From Mariniphaga sediminis (GTDB taxonomy: Bacteria; Bacteroidota; Bacteroidia; Bacteroidales; Prolixibacteraceae): DNA of 64,000 nt. Both the position numbers and the translations under genes were made by a program. Numbering within the stretch: the stretch's first letter is position 1; each line of letters opens with the position of its first letter. The DNA is taken from positions 186,001 through 250,000 of the forward strand of contig NZ_QWET01000004.1 of assembly GCF_003573545.1 (NCBI RefSeq). The letters are read 5' to 3'. The notes below the pieces were generated by a model, which saw nothing but the letters and a program-made list of their open reading frames with translations, did not search any database and had not been told where the DNA came from. Shown piece by piece: positions 17,341-25,199 of this stretch.

Positions 17341-18606
17341 ATGGCAGAGAAGAATTTACCGTTTTCGAAAAATGAAATCGAAAAAATAATTGAAAAATAC
17401 CCCACACCTTTTCATATTTATGATGAAAAAGCCATTCGCGAAAATGCCCGCAGGTTTAAAAAGGCATTTGAATGGAATGAAGGTTTTAAAGAGTACTTTG
17501 CCATAAAAGCAGCCCCCAATCCTTACCTGATGAAAATTTTGAGGGAAGAAGGGTTCGGAATCGACTGCAGCTCTGAAGCGGAACTGGAACTGGCCAAACG
17601 GGTTGGAATGAGCGGAGAAGAAATAATGCTCACATCAAACGACACGCCTGATTCCGAATTTCGCGCTGCAAAAAATATGGGCGCCATCATTAACCTCGAT
17701 GACATATCGCACATTGAATACCTCGAAAAAAATGTAGGGCTTCCTGAAACCATCTGCATGCGCTACAATCCCGGCGACCTGAAACAGGGAAACCTGATCA
17801 TCGGCCACCCGGAAGAAGCCAAATATGGTTTTACCCACGAGCAAATTATTGAGGGGTACCGCATTCTAAAAAGCAAAGGGGTAAAACAATTTGGTGTTCA
17901 CACCATGGTGGCGTCAAACGAACTTGACCCCGACTATTTTATTGAAACCGCCGAGATTCTTTTCAACCTTATTGCCGAAGTGAACGAAAAAGCCGGTGTA
18001 AAAATCAGTTTTGCCAACCTGGGCGGAGGAATTGGTATTCCGTACAGACCCGGAGAAAAGGCAGTGGATTTGGAATATGTAAGTGCCGGGATTAAAAAAC
18101 TTTACGAAGAAAAAATTGAAGAAAACGGTTTGGCGCCCCTTAAAATCTTTTTTGAATCGGGCCGTGCCATTACCGGACCCTACGGATATCTGGTGTCGAA
18201 AGTGTTACACATAAAAAAAACCTACAAACAATTTGCGGGGCTCGACGCCAGCATGGCCAATCTCATGCGCCCCGGAATGTACGGAGCTTACCACCATATT
18301 TCTGTTCCGGGGAAAGAAGACGAACCGCACAACCAGAAATATGACGTAACAGGTTCGTTATGTGAGAATAACGATAAGTTTGCCATTGACCGCATGTTAC
18401 CTGAGGTTGAACCCGGAGACATTGTGGTAATTCACGACGCCGGGGCCCATGGACATGCGATGGGATTCAACTATAACGGCAAACTGAAATCGGCCGAACT
18501 GTTACTGCGCGAAAACGATGAAGTGATTCAAATCCGCCGTCCGGAAACAATAGAAGATTATTTTATCACTCTTGATTTTGAGGGGCTGAAAGATTTTGAA
18601 GTGTAG
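17341..18606 (+). CDS. lysA: Diaminopimelate decarboxylase
   Basis: A 421-residue fold-type III PLP enzyme. The PLP lysine is K56 in YFAIKAAPNP, the phosphate-binding loop is NLGGGIGIPY near 226-235, and the substrate region near 340 reads SLCENNDKF where many LysA proteins have CESGD. It decarboxylates meso-DAP to lysine, the last step of the pathway begun by dapL. Related PLP decarboxylases act on ornithine or arginine, but the position next to the DapF-like gene supports LysA. The divergence at CENND is worth noting. Confidence 0.88.
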   Translation: MAEKNLPFSKNEIEKIIEKYPTPFHIYDEKAIRENARRFKKAFEWNEGFKEYFAIKAAPNPYLMKILREEGFGIDCSSEAELELAKRVGMSGEEIMLTSNDTPDSEFRAAKNMGAIINLDDISHIEYLEKNVGLPETICMRYNPGDLKQGNLIIGHPEEAKYGFTHEQIIEGYRILKSKGVKQFGVHTMVASNELDPDYFIETAEILFNLIAEVNEKAGVKISFANLGGGIGIPYRPGEKAVDLEYVSAGIKKLYEEKIEENGLAPLKIFFESGRAITGPYGYLVSKVLHIKKTYKQFAGLDASMANLMRPGMYGAYHHISVPGKEDEPHNQKYDVTGSLCENNDKFAIDRMLPEVEPGDIVVIHDAGAHGHAMGFNYNGKLKSAELLLRENDEVIQIRRPETIEDYFITLDFEGLKDFEV

Positions 18607-18617
18607 TTTTTCCGGCT

Positions 18618-18637
18618 ACAGAAAAAGCGTTTTCTGT
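18618..18637. terminator. Hairpin just after lysA
   Basis: ACAGAAAA (18618-18625) and TTTTCTGT (18630-18637) form a perfect 8-pair stem with a 4-base loop, 12 bases after the lysA stop. No T-run follows, so termination is only suggested. Confidence 0.4.
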
Positions 18638-18801
18638 CACAAAAACTCCAGGAAAAAATTTCAATCCAATGGCTGGTAACATGTGTTGATGCTGTCATTC
18701 CGGAGATGTCACACCCCATTAAATAATTAAGGGAAAGAGGCTTAACATCACTCTGTTGCTATAAAAAGTTGTAGCATCAATTCTCATAAATATGCAATTC
18801 T

Positions 18802-18815
18802 TTCATAATTATGAA
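18802..18815. promoter_or_regulatory. Perfect 14-base palindrome upstream of the MNT/HEPN pair
   Basis: TTCATAATTATGAA is fully self-complementary and lies about 55 bases before the -7 box of the nucleotidyltransferase gene. It could be an operator; AT-rich chance occurrence is possible. Confidence 0.35.
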
Positions 18816-18870
18816 GAATCCCTGATCTAAAAAGAAAATAGGAATGTGGGCTCCTACCCAACCTTTTTTG

Positions 18871-18878
18871 TAAATTTG
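18871..18878 (+). promoter_or_regulatory. -7 box of the MNT/HEPN operon
   Basis: TAAATTTG fits TAnnTTTG and ends only 4 bases before the ATG at 18883. If used, the transcript would start at or inside the first codons, so either the mRNA is leaderless or another promoter is used. Confidence 0.4.
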
Positions 18879-18882
18879 TTCT

Positions 18883-19209
18883 ATGTCTGAACCAATCAAA
18901 ATATTAAATCAGTTAAAAAAGAACCTAAAAGAAGTTTTGGGCAATAGAATCCAAAAAGTAATTCTTTTTGGTTCCCGGATTAAAAATGAAGAAAACGAAT
19001 ATTCTGATTTGGATGTTTTAATTGTCACAGACAAAATTTTTTCGTGGAAAGAAAAAAATATCATTCGGGATATTTGCTTTGATATTTCGGTTGATTATGA
19101 AATTCTGGTTGACTCAAAAATCATTTCCCAGGAGGAAATCGATACTAAATTTTGGGGGAAGCACCCTCTAATTACAGATGCTTTAAAATCCGGGGTATAT
19201 GCAGACTGA
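18883..19209 (+). CDS. MNT-type minimal nucleotidyltransferase (antitoxin candidate)
   Basis: A 108-residue protein of the DNA polymerase beta-like nucleotidyltransferase superfamily. The catalytic signature GSR...SDLDVLIV is present around residues 29-48 (two Asp in SDLDV), with a third acidic strand later (DISVDYEILV). It overlaps the HEPN gene by 11 bases. In described MNT/HEPN systems (MntA/HepT) the nucleotidyltransferase neutralises the HEPN ribonuclease, often by adenylylating it. The intact active-site residues fit that mechanism. A terminator closes the pair downstream. Confidence 0.88.
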   Translation: MSEPIKILNQLKKNLKEVLGNRIQKVILFGSRIKNEENEYSDLDVLIVTDKIFSWKEKNIIRDICFDISVDYEILVDSKIISQEEIDTKFWGKHPLITDALKSGVYAD

Positions 19210-19591
19210 ATTTCAGGACTTGATAAATTACAGGATTCAACAAGCTAATGAAACAATAAAAGAAGTTGAATTTCAGATTGAAAACAATTTTTTGGTTATT
19301 GCAGTTAACCGTATTTATTACGGAATGTTTTACATGTTGCTTGCACTTGCTCTGAAAAATGGGTTTAAAACATCGAAACATAATCAGCTTTTGGGTTGGT
19401 TTAACCGGGAATTTGTAAAAACTGGAAGAATAGACAGAAAAATTGGCAAAATTGTACATAAGGCATTTGAAGATCGGACAGATGGAGATTATGGAATTTT
19501 TGTAAAATTTGAAAAGGAAGAAGTTATTGAAAAACTGGAAAATATGAAGCGCTTTCTTTTTGAACTAGAAAAACTGATAAAAGAAAATTAA
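19199..19591 (+). CDS. HEPN domain protein (toxin candidate)
   Basis: A 130-residue all-helical HEPN protein. It starts inside the last codons of the MNT gene (11-base overlap), so translation is coupled. A possible RNase-like Rx(4-6)H motif is the arginine and histidine in RKIGKIVH, followed by AFEDRTDGDYGIF, which resembles the DYG(D)F ending of the PF05168-type HEPN group. Together with the MNT partner it forms a toxin-antitoxin-like unit that may act in stress response or phage defence. Whether it has nuclease activity cannot be told from sequence. Confidence 0.85.
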   Translation: MQTEFQDLINYRIQQANETIKEVEFQIENNFLVIAVNRIYYGMFYMLLALALKNGFKTSKHNQLLGWFNREFVKTGRIDRKIGKIVHKAFEDRTDGDYGIFVKFEKEEVIEKLENMKRFLFELEKLIKEN

Positions 19592-19597
19592 ACTATT

Positions 19598-19623
19598 GGC
19601 TGGGGTTTAACCCGGCCTTTTTT
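19598..19623 (+). terminator. Intrinsic terminator of the MNT/HEPN operon
   Basis: GGCTGGG (19598-19604) pairs with CCCGGCC (19611-19617, one G-T pair) around a 6-base loop and is followed directly by TTTTTT (19618-19623), seven bases after the HEPN stop. Confidence 0.8.
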
Positions 19624-19696
19624 GTAATTTCGAATCATGAAACAAGCATGTAATATAATTACACCCAAAAAATGATTAAAATACATGCGAGTTCCT

Positions 19697-19723
19697 TGTC
19701 TGACTGCGCAAGCCGGTCAGGCA
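19697..19723. repeat. Small hairpin upstream of the glycosyltransferase gene
   Basis: TGTCTGAC (19697-19704) and GTCAGGCA (19716-19723) form an 8-pair stem including one G-T pair. The sequence resembles short GC-rich hairpins scattered between genes in Bacteroidota; that comparison is from memory. Confidence 0.4.
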
Positions 19724-19756
19724 TACTATACCGTTGAAACAAAAAAAATTAATCGT

Positions 19757-20881
19757 ATGAAAATCGGATTCGATGCAAAACGGGCATTTCTTAATTCTTC
19801 CGGGTTGGGCAACTACAGCCGGAATACGCTGAATGCACTTCAACGGTTTTTCCCGGAGAATCAATACATATTGTTTACACCCGAAGTAAAAAACAGGCTT
19901 TTCGATAACTATCAGCGTTTTAAGGTAGTTTCTCCCCGGAACATGGTTGCAAAAAAATTCAAATCGTTGTGGCGGAGCCTTTTTTTGGTTCCTCATTTAA
20001 AAAGGCACGGAGTAGATCTTTTTCATGGGTTAAGCAACGAAATTCCCCAGGGAATCCACAAAAGCAACATTCCTTCGGTGGTTACCGTTCACGATCTGAT
20101 TTTTATGCGCTACCCTGAATTTTACAAGCCAATCGATCGTAAAATCTACTTCAAAAAAATAAAATACGCCTGCCATGTAGCCGATAAAATTATTGCTATC
20201 AGTAAGCAGACCAAACATGATATTGAAACCTTTTTTCATATTCCAAAGGAAAAAATCGAACTGATTTACCAGCCGGTAGGAGCGGCATTTTTCGAAAAAC
20301 AACATATCGAATCTGTTCGGGAGAAGTATCATCTTCCCGAAAGATTCATCCTGGCAGTGGGCACCCTGGAACCCAGAAAAAATCAACTGGCTTTATTACA
20401 AGCTCTTCATTCGGCCAAAATACGCATACCGGTTATTTTTGTTGGGAAACAAACCCGCCCGTATACCTCTGAAATACAACACTTCCTTTCTGAAAAGAAA
20501 ATGGAAAACCAGGTAATTTTTTTACCGCATGTTCCTGAAACAGATCTGGCCGGACTTTACCAAAGTGCAACTCTTTCGGTTTACATTTCAGTATTTGAAG
20601 GATTTGGATTACCTGTAATTGAGGCGATGGCAAGCGGCTGTCCGGTTCTTACTTCCACTGTTTCTGTTTTACCTGAAACCGCCGGAGATGCAGCTATTTT
20701 ATGCAACCCTTCGGCTATTGAAGAAATTGCCCAAAAGATAGCATCATTGCTCCAAAATGAGCCATTGCGTAACGAACTGATTCAAAAAGGCAGGGTCCGG
20801 GCAGAGCAATTTCACCCGGAGAATTACGCCAAAAATTTAGTTTCTTTATACGCTAAAATTTGGGAGGAAAAACATGCATGA
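19757..20881 (+). CDS. GT4-family glycosyltransferase
   Basis: A protein of 374 residues from the ATG at 19757 (MKIGFDAKRAFLN), where the GT-B fold begins; the open frame extends to 19685 but that upstream part is a hairpin repeat rather than protein-like. The C-terminal half has the EX7E motif FEGFGLPVIEAM, and VGTLEPRKNQ marks the start of the donor-binding domain. It transfers a sugar from a nucleotide donor in the cytoplasm, probably for a surface glycan. Acceptor and donor are unknown. It overlaps the Sua5 gene by 8 bases, an operon tie without evident functional logic. Confidence 0.88.
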   Translation: MKIGFDAKRAFLNSSGLGNYSRNTLNALQRFFPENQYILFTPEVKNRLFDNYQRFKVVSPRNMVAKKFKSLWRSLFLVPHLKRHGVDLFHGLSNEIPQGIHKSNIPSVVTVHDLIFMRYPEFYKPIDRKIYFKKIKYACHVADKIIAISKQTKHDIETFFHIPKEKIELIYQPVGAAFFEKQHIESVREKYHLPERFILAVGTLEPRKNQLALLQALHSAKIRIPVIFVGKQTRPYTSEIQHFLSEKKMENQVIFLPHVPETDLAGLYQSATLSVYISVFEGFGLPVIEAMASGCPVLTSTVSVLPETAGDAAILCNPSAIEEIAQKIASLLQNEPLRNELIQKGRVRAEQFHPENYAKNLVSLYAKIWEEKHA

Positions 20882-21437
20882 CGATCTGAAACAGGCAGTG
20901 GAAATATTAAAAAACGGCGGGGTAATTTTGTACCCGACAGATACCATTTGGGGCATTGGCTGCGATGCTACAAACCCGGAGGCAGTAGCCCGGATTTACC
21001 GGATAAAAAAACGTGAAGATTCCAAAAGTATGCTGGTGTTAATGGAAAACCCTGCGCTACTCGAACGCTACGTTGATGATGTTCCGGAGGTTGCCTGGGA
21101 TTTGGTGGAAATTACCACCACCCCTCTCACAGTAATTTACCCGGGCGCTAAAAACCTCGCCCCCAACCTGATTGCTGAAGACGGAAGTATTGGTATCCGT
21201 TTTACAAAAGAAGAATTTACCTCCAAACTTTTGCAGCGTTTTCGCAGACCAATCGTTTCCACCTCTGCCAATATCAGCGGGCAAAAACCCCCGGCCTTTT
21301 TCGATGAAATTTCCGAAGAAATTAAAAACCAGGTGGACTATATCGTGGAATACAGACAAGATGATGTAACACCTGCACAGCCTTCCAGTATTATCAAATT
21401 ATGGCCCGACGGCAGGATTGACATCATTCGAAAATAA
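20874..21437 (+). CDS. L-threonylcarbamoyladenylate synthase (Sua5/YciO/YrdC)
   Basis: A 187-residue YrdC-domain protein that makes threonylcarbamoyl-AMP from threonine, bicarbonate and ATP for the t6A37 modification of ANN-decoding tRNAs. Family features are GGVILYPTDTIWGIGCDA near 15-32, KKREDSKSM with the conserved lysine region, and the RRPIVSTSANISG block near 121-133. It lacks the extra C-terminal Sua5 domain, so it is the short form. It overlaps the end of the glycosyltransferase gene by 8 bases. Confidence 0.92.
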   Translation: MHDDLKQAVEILKNGGVILYPTDTIWGIGCDATNPEAVARIYRIKKREDSKSMLVLMENPALLERYVDDVPEVAWDLVEITTTPLTVIYPGAKNLAPNLIAEDGSIGIRFTKEEFTSKLLQRFRRPIVSTSANISGQKPPAFFDEISEEIKNQVDYIVEYRQDDVTPAQPSSIIKLWPDGRIDIIRK

Positions 21438-21445
21438 ACTACGAA

Positions 21446-22153
21446 TCAGAGTTTTATCACCTTTCCTGATCCCAAAACCGATGTGTCGATTTGCGGATCT
21501 CCTTTATATCTGACACCGCCGGAGCCGGCTACGCGCGCTTTCAGGGTTTCGATGGCATGTACCGTGCAACTTCCTGATCCAGCCACTTTTGCATCCACAT
21601 GTTTGGCCTCAAAACCTAACGTTTCTACATTCCCGGAGCCTGAAACGACAACCGAAAAATCTTCAGCAACACCCCCTTTTTCTATAAGAATATCACCGGA
21701 ACCAGAAACTGCAGCTTTTACCCGCTCGGCATCAAGTTCTTCCAGGGAGATATCGCCACTGCCGCTTACGATTAAATCAATAATACGCGACTGAATTTTG
21801 CTGTCAGCAATAATGTCTCCCGACCCCGAAACAGAAAGAGCATTTATTTCCGGGACGGTCACATAAACTTCCACTTTCCCGGGATTAAAAGTTTGCCGGA
21901 AAATGTTATTGGTGCGAAAACGAATAACTAAACTACGTCCTTTTACCTCGCTTATAATTTCATCGAGCGTGGATGATTTGGCAACAACCCTAACACTTTG
22001 ACTACTCCCTTGCTCAAGGTATAGTTTTCCGGATATTCGAAATGATATTTCTGAAAATGAAGGAACTTCCCGGTTTTCTTTTTCCGCCCTGGCTGCTGTT
22101 GACAACAAAAGTCCCGAAATGAGTAATGTGTAAAATAAAATCTTTGTTTTCAT
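21446..22153 (-). CDS. Exported head-GIN/DUF2807 auto-transporter-like adhesin domain protein
   Basis: A protein of 235 residues if started at the ATG at 22153 (MKTKILFY), which gives a classical signal peptide and has a GGAAAA stretch upstream; an alternative ATG at 22183 adds ten residues. The mature part is a right-handed beta-helix-like series of strands with repeated SGSGD, SGSGN and AGSGS turns, the signature of DUF2807. These proteins are exported and probably surface or periplasmic; their function is not established. It is convergent with the Sua5 gene, with 8 bases between them. Confidence 0.85.
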   Translation of the reverse strand: MKTKILFYTLLISGLLLSTAARAEKENREVPSFSEISFRISGKLYLEQGSSQSVRVVAKSSTLDEIISEVKGRSLVIRFRTNNIFRQTFNPGKVEVYVTVPEINALSVSGSGDIIADSKIQSRIIDLIVSGSGDISLEELDAERVKAAVSGSGDILIEKGGVAEDFSVVVSGSGNVETLGFEAKHVDAKVAGSGSCTVHAIETLKARVAGSGGVRYKGDPQIDTSVLGSGKVIKL

Positions 22154-22421
22154 GAAATTTTCCTTTAATCGTATTTTTTTCATTTTTCAATGTAGTAATG
22201 ACGCGCGAATCAGACGAAAGTTGCACAAACGGTAAAATTTTCTGTAACCTTTTCCACTCATCTCCATTTAACTAATTCAATGAGAAATCAACTTTTTGAT
22301 TTTAAAAAGATGTGTTTAAATGAAACAAAACCATCAAATCGCTTTTTATTCACTCCATTCAGGAAAAGGATAAAAAAAGATACCAGCACCAAGAGCCGAT
22401 CCTTAGTGGCGTAAGTGGTTG

Positions 22422-22961
22422 TTACTCCATCAAACCTTCCGGCAACCGAAGTTGAATGGTTTTTTGGGATTCATCCAGTTTCAGCAGAAAATCTTCATTA
22501 AACGGCACCAGGGTTTCCTGGCCTTTGGCATCTACCGTAAAAACAATATTCCCCGCATAATCATCAACGGCAATGATTTCACCCACTTCGTCCCCGTTTT
22601 CATTCAGTAGCCGGAAAGACAGAAACCGGGAAGTTACGGCATCCTCCTCGGGTTCATCAACGATTTCGTTGTTGTAAAGATAAACCGGACTCCCCACCAG
22701 CCTGCGGGCATATTTTTCTGTCTCCACCGAGTCGAATTGAACCAACGCTGCCTTGGTCGAACGGAACCGGAAACCGCCTTCTGCAATAAAAAACGGAACC
22801 AGCAGCCCATCTATTTCCAGAAAATACCGACTGGTGCCGGCTGTTGATTCTTCAAATTCAGGCTCAAATTCCAGAACTAATTCACCATGAACGCCATGAG
22901 TTTTGCGGATGAAGCCAATTTTTTGGCAATCAGATTTTGGTATTGTTTCCATTGGGTACAA
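22422..22961 (-). CDS. rimM: Ribosome maturation factor RimM
   Basis: A 179-residue protein with the N-terminal RimM beta-barrel (IGFIRKTHGVHGELVLEFE near 16-34) and a C-terminal PRC-barrel domain (SFRLLNENGDEVGEIIAVDDYAGNIVF). It helps 30S head assembly around S19. It follows rpsP on the same strand, the common rpsP-rimM order. A strong terminator stands between the two genes here, so rimM may depend on read-through or its own promoter. A second ATG three codons in is also possible. Confidence 0.93.
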   Translation of the reverse strand: MYPMETIPKSDCQKIGFIRKTHGVHGELVLEFEPEFEESTAGTSRYFLEIDGLLVPFFIAEGGFRFRSTKAALVQFDSVETEKYARRLVGSPVYLYNNEIVDEPEEDAVTSRFLSFRLLNENGDEVGEIIAVDDYAGNIVFTVDAKGQETLVPFNEDFLLKLDESQKTIQLRLPEGLME

Positions 22962-23051
22962 ATATAAGTAAATCGCAGCTTGGAAAGCTCCTTGTCATAC
23001 CTACAATTAGCCGGCAACGCGAAACCAGTCGTTTGTAACTTTTTTCAGCAT

Positions 23052-23086
23052 AAAAAAAACCACCTGTCTTTGGCAGACAAGTGGTT
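23052..23086 (-). terminator. Intrinsic terminator after rpsP
   Basis: On the minus strand a stem formed by 23058-23069 and 23075-23086 (AACCAC/GTGGTT and TGTCT/AGACA with one mismatch) is followed by an 8-T run (23052-23059). It lies 28 bases beyond the rpsP stop. Confidence 0.8.
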
Positions 23087-23113
23087 CTTTATTCTTTGTT
23101 TGAAAAACTTCAG

Positions 23114-23911
23114 TTAAGAATCGGCGCCCTTTTCTTTTGGAGCTTCTTCATTTTCTTCCGGTTTTTCTTCGGCGGCCGGAACTTCTTCCGCTTTAGCTTC
23201 CGCTTTTTCTTCTGCCGGTTTTTCAGATGCTTCTGCTGCAGGAGCTTCCTCCTTAGCCTCTTCTGCTACGGGAGTTTCCTCCTTAGCTTCTTCCGCTACG
23301 GGAGCTTCTTCCACTTTCTCTGCTTCCTGCTCCTCTGCCGGTGCTTCTGCCGTTTCAACTTCCGCTACCGGAGCTTCTTCTGCGGCCGGAGCTTCAGCAA
23401 CTTCTTCTTCTGCTGCGGCTTCTTCCACTTCTTCGGCTGCTTCTGCAGCTAATTCAGCATTTTTGGCCGCAATAGCAGCCTCTTTGGCTTCGCGCAGTTT
23501 GGTTTCAGCCTCAAGTTGTTTCTGAACAACTGCATCAGCTTCACCTTCTATGCGTTCTTTCTTTGCCTGGATTTTCGCTTCCTTCTCGGTCAGCCATTTT
23601 TCCAGTTTCTTTTCAGCTTCCTCTTCCGTGAAAGCTCCTTTTTTAACTCCACCCATCAGGTGTTTTTTGTAGAGCACACCCTTGTAAGACAAAATTGTCC
23701 TAACGGTGTCAGTAGGTTGAGCGCCTTTCAAAAGCCAGTCATAAGCTTTGTCAAAATCGAGATCTATCGTAGCAGGATTCGTATTCGGATTATACAAGCC
23801 AATCCGTTCAATGTACCTGCCATCTCGTGGCGCCCTGCTATCTGCTACCACAATGTGGTAGAAAGCATAACGTTTGCGGCCGTGCCGCGCTAATCTCATT
23901 TTTACTGGCAT
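23114..23911 (-). CDS. rpsP: 30S ribosomal protein S16 with a long Ala/Glu-rich C-terminal tail
   Basis: 265 residues. The first ~85 are a normal S16 ([20 protein letters not shown], then [19 protein letters not shown]). They continue into a charged helical linker (about 95-150) and a low-complexity tail of Ala, Glu, Pro and Val with repeated VAEEAKEE units. Ordinary S16 is about 80-90 residues; longer S16 proteins with acidic tails occur in Bacteroidota, so this is an extreme case of a lineage trait. The tail is strongly acidic and probably protrudes from the 30S body. A promoter box precedes it and a terminator follows. Confidence 0.93.
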   Translation of the reverse strand: MPVKMRLARHGRKRYAFYHIVVADSRAPRDGRYIERIGLYNPNTNPATIDLDFDKAYDWLLKGAQPTDTVRTILSYKGVLYKKHLMGGVKKGAFTEEEAEKKLEKWLTEKEAKIQAKKERIEGEADAVVQKQLEAETKLREAKEAAIAAKNAELAAEAAEEVEEAAAEEEVAEAPAAEEAPVAEVETAEAPAEEQEAEKVEEAPVAEEAKEETPVAEEAKEEAPAAEASEKPAEEKAEAKAEEVPAAEEKPEENEEAPKEKGADS

Positions 23912-23943
23912 ATTTCCTTTTTTAATTTTGAAAAATGTGGCCG

Positions 23944-23951
23944 CAAAGATA
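23944..23951 (-). promoter_or_regulatory. -7 box of rpsP
   Basis: TATCTTTG on the minus strand matches TAnnTTTG and is followed by a GC burst (CGGCC). It lies 32 bases before the rpsP ATG; an AGGAAAT stretch just before the ATG can serve as ribosome binding site. Confidence 0.6.
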
Positions 23952-24133
23952 GTATAAAAATCTGTTTAAGAAATGAATGAAACATTTTTTCTTGTAATAT
24001 GACCAGTGCTTAACCTCTCAATGGTTAGTGATGCTCCGGACAAATATGGTTCGTCCATCCCGGCGAAATCAAACCCGTCGGAATGTCACCCTAAAAAACG
24101 TTCAGATTTTCGTTCGGAAAAAAGAAAAAAATC

Positions 24134-24141
24134 TACTTTTG
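24134..24141 (+). promoter_or_regulatory. -7 box upstream of the formimidoylglutamase-like gene
   Basis: TACTTTTG fits TAnnTTTG. It lies inside the upstream part of the open frame and about 95 bases before the ATG at 24237, supporting that ATG as the start. Confidence 0.45.
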
Positions 24142-24236
24142 GGTATTCCAAAAAGAAAAATTTACGAAGTCTTCCGGCTGGTTTTGGCAACAATTCCGGC
24201 AACGCATTTCAAATCAGCAAGATTAAAAAACAAACG

Positions 24237-25199
24237 ATGAGATATTATAAAAAAACAGATAACATCATTTCAGGCAGAATTGATAGTACGGACGATAACA
24301 GCAAATTCAGATTGCATCAAAAAATAAAAAATATTGATGTGTTTGACAAAACCTTAAAAATCCAGGAAAAACGATCTTTTGGAATTGTTTCATATTGTGT
24401 GGATGAAGGGGTGAAACGCAACAAAGGAAGGGAAGGCACAAAAGAAGGCCCTGAATTTGTAAAAAAACACCTCGCCTCCAAACCCTTTCATTACGATGGA
24501 AATATTTATGATTGCGGCCGTATTATTCAGGAAGACAACAACCTGGAAGAGATGCAGAAGGAACTCTCCATGGTAATCAAGCGGTTAACCGAATTAAATA
24601 TTTTTCCGATTGTTATTGGGGGTGGCCACGATGTTCTTTACGGAAGCGCCAAAGGTATCGAAAATCAACCCGGAAATATTGGTATTATTAGTTTTGATGC
24701 CCATTTTGACAACCGGCAGGAAGACAGAAGCACATCCGGGACAGCGTTTAATCAGTTAGCGGAAACAACTGACATCCAAACACTGGTTATTGGAATATCC
24801 GAAATCTCCAATACAAAATCTCTTTTTACTCACGCCGAGTTATCGGGAATTGAATATATTAACGACGACGATTTTAACTTTAAGCCAACCAATACCATTA
24901 TAAAACAGGTGAATGAATTCATTCAGAGTAAAAATAAAATACACATTACTATCTGTACAGATGTTTTTCCTTCTTATGTAGCGCCGGGAGTTAGCGCTCC
25001 AAGTGGTATTGGAATCGACCTTTTCAAATTTGCCGAAGTTTTTCGGTTTATCGTTCAAACCGGGAAGGTAATATCTTTCGACATTGCAGAAATATCACCC
25101 AGGTTTGATGTGAATGAAAGCACGGCAACACTGGGAGCCACAATAATCTCAAAATTAATAAACTACATTTTCACCCTGGAAGATGAACAGAATAAATAA
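24237..25199 (+). CDS. Formimidoylglutamase-like ureohydrolase (arginase superfamily)
   Basis: 320 residues from the ATG at 24237. The frame is open back to 24006, but those 77 residues are S/K/R-rich, unlike any domain, and contain a promoter box. Family blocks are DEGVKRNKGREGTKEGP, GGGHD (H131), SFDAHFDNR (D154, H156, D158), APGVSAP and FDIAEISP (E285). These are the Mn-binding motifs of arginase/HutG proteins, and STSGTAF favours formimidoylglutamase. The last metal pair, normally DxD, reads C240-T-D242. No hutH, hutU or hutI is nearby. Its stop overlaps the next gene by 17 bases, suggesting a joint function with that membrane protein rather than histidine breakdown. Confidence 0.78.
   Translation: MRYYKKTDNIISGRIDSTDDNSKFRLHQKIKNIDVFDKTLKIQEKRSFGIVSYCVDEGVKRNKGREGTKEGPEFVKKHLASKPFHYDGNIYDCGRIIQEDNNLEEMQKELSMVIKRLTELNIFPIVIGGGHDVLYGSAKGIENQPGNIGIISFDAHFDNRQEDRSTSGTAFNQLAETTDIQTLVIGISEISNTKSLFTHAELSGIEYINDDDFNFKPTNTIIKQVNEFIQSKNKIHITICTDVFPSYVAPGVSAPSGIGIDLFKFAEVFRFIVQTGKVISFDIAEISPRFDVNESTATLGATIISKLINYIFTLEDEQNK

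Noticed and set aside
18845-18869. TGGG/CCCA stem followed by a T-run before the MNT gene
   Set aside because: The stem is only four pairs, too weak to call a terminator, and it overlaps the promoter region.
24006-24236. N-terminal extension of the ureohydrolase-like protein
   Set aside because: The 77 residues are S/K/R-rich and unlike the family; a -7 box lies inside and the ATG at 24237 starts the domain.
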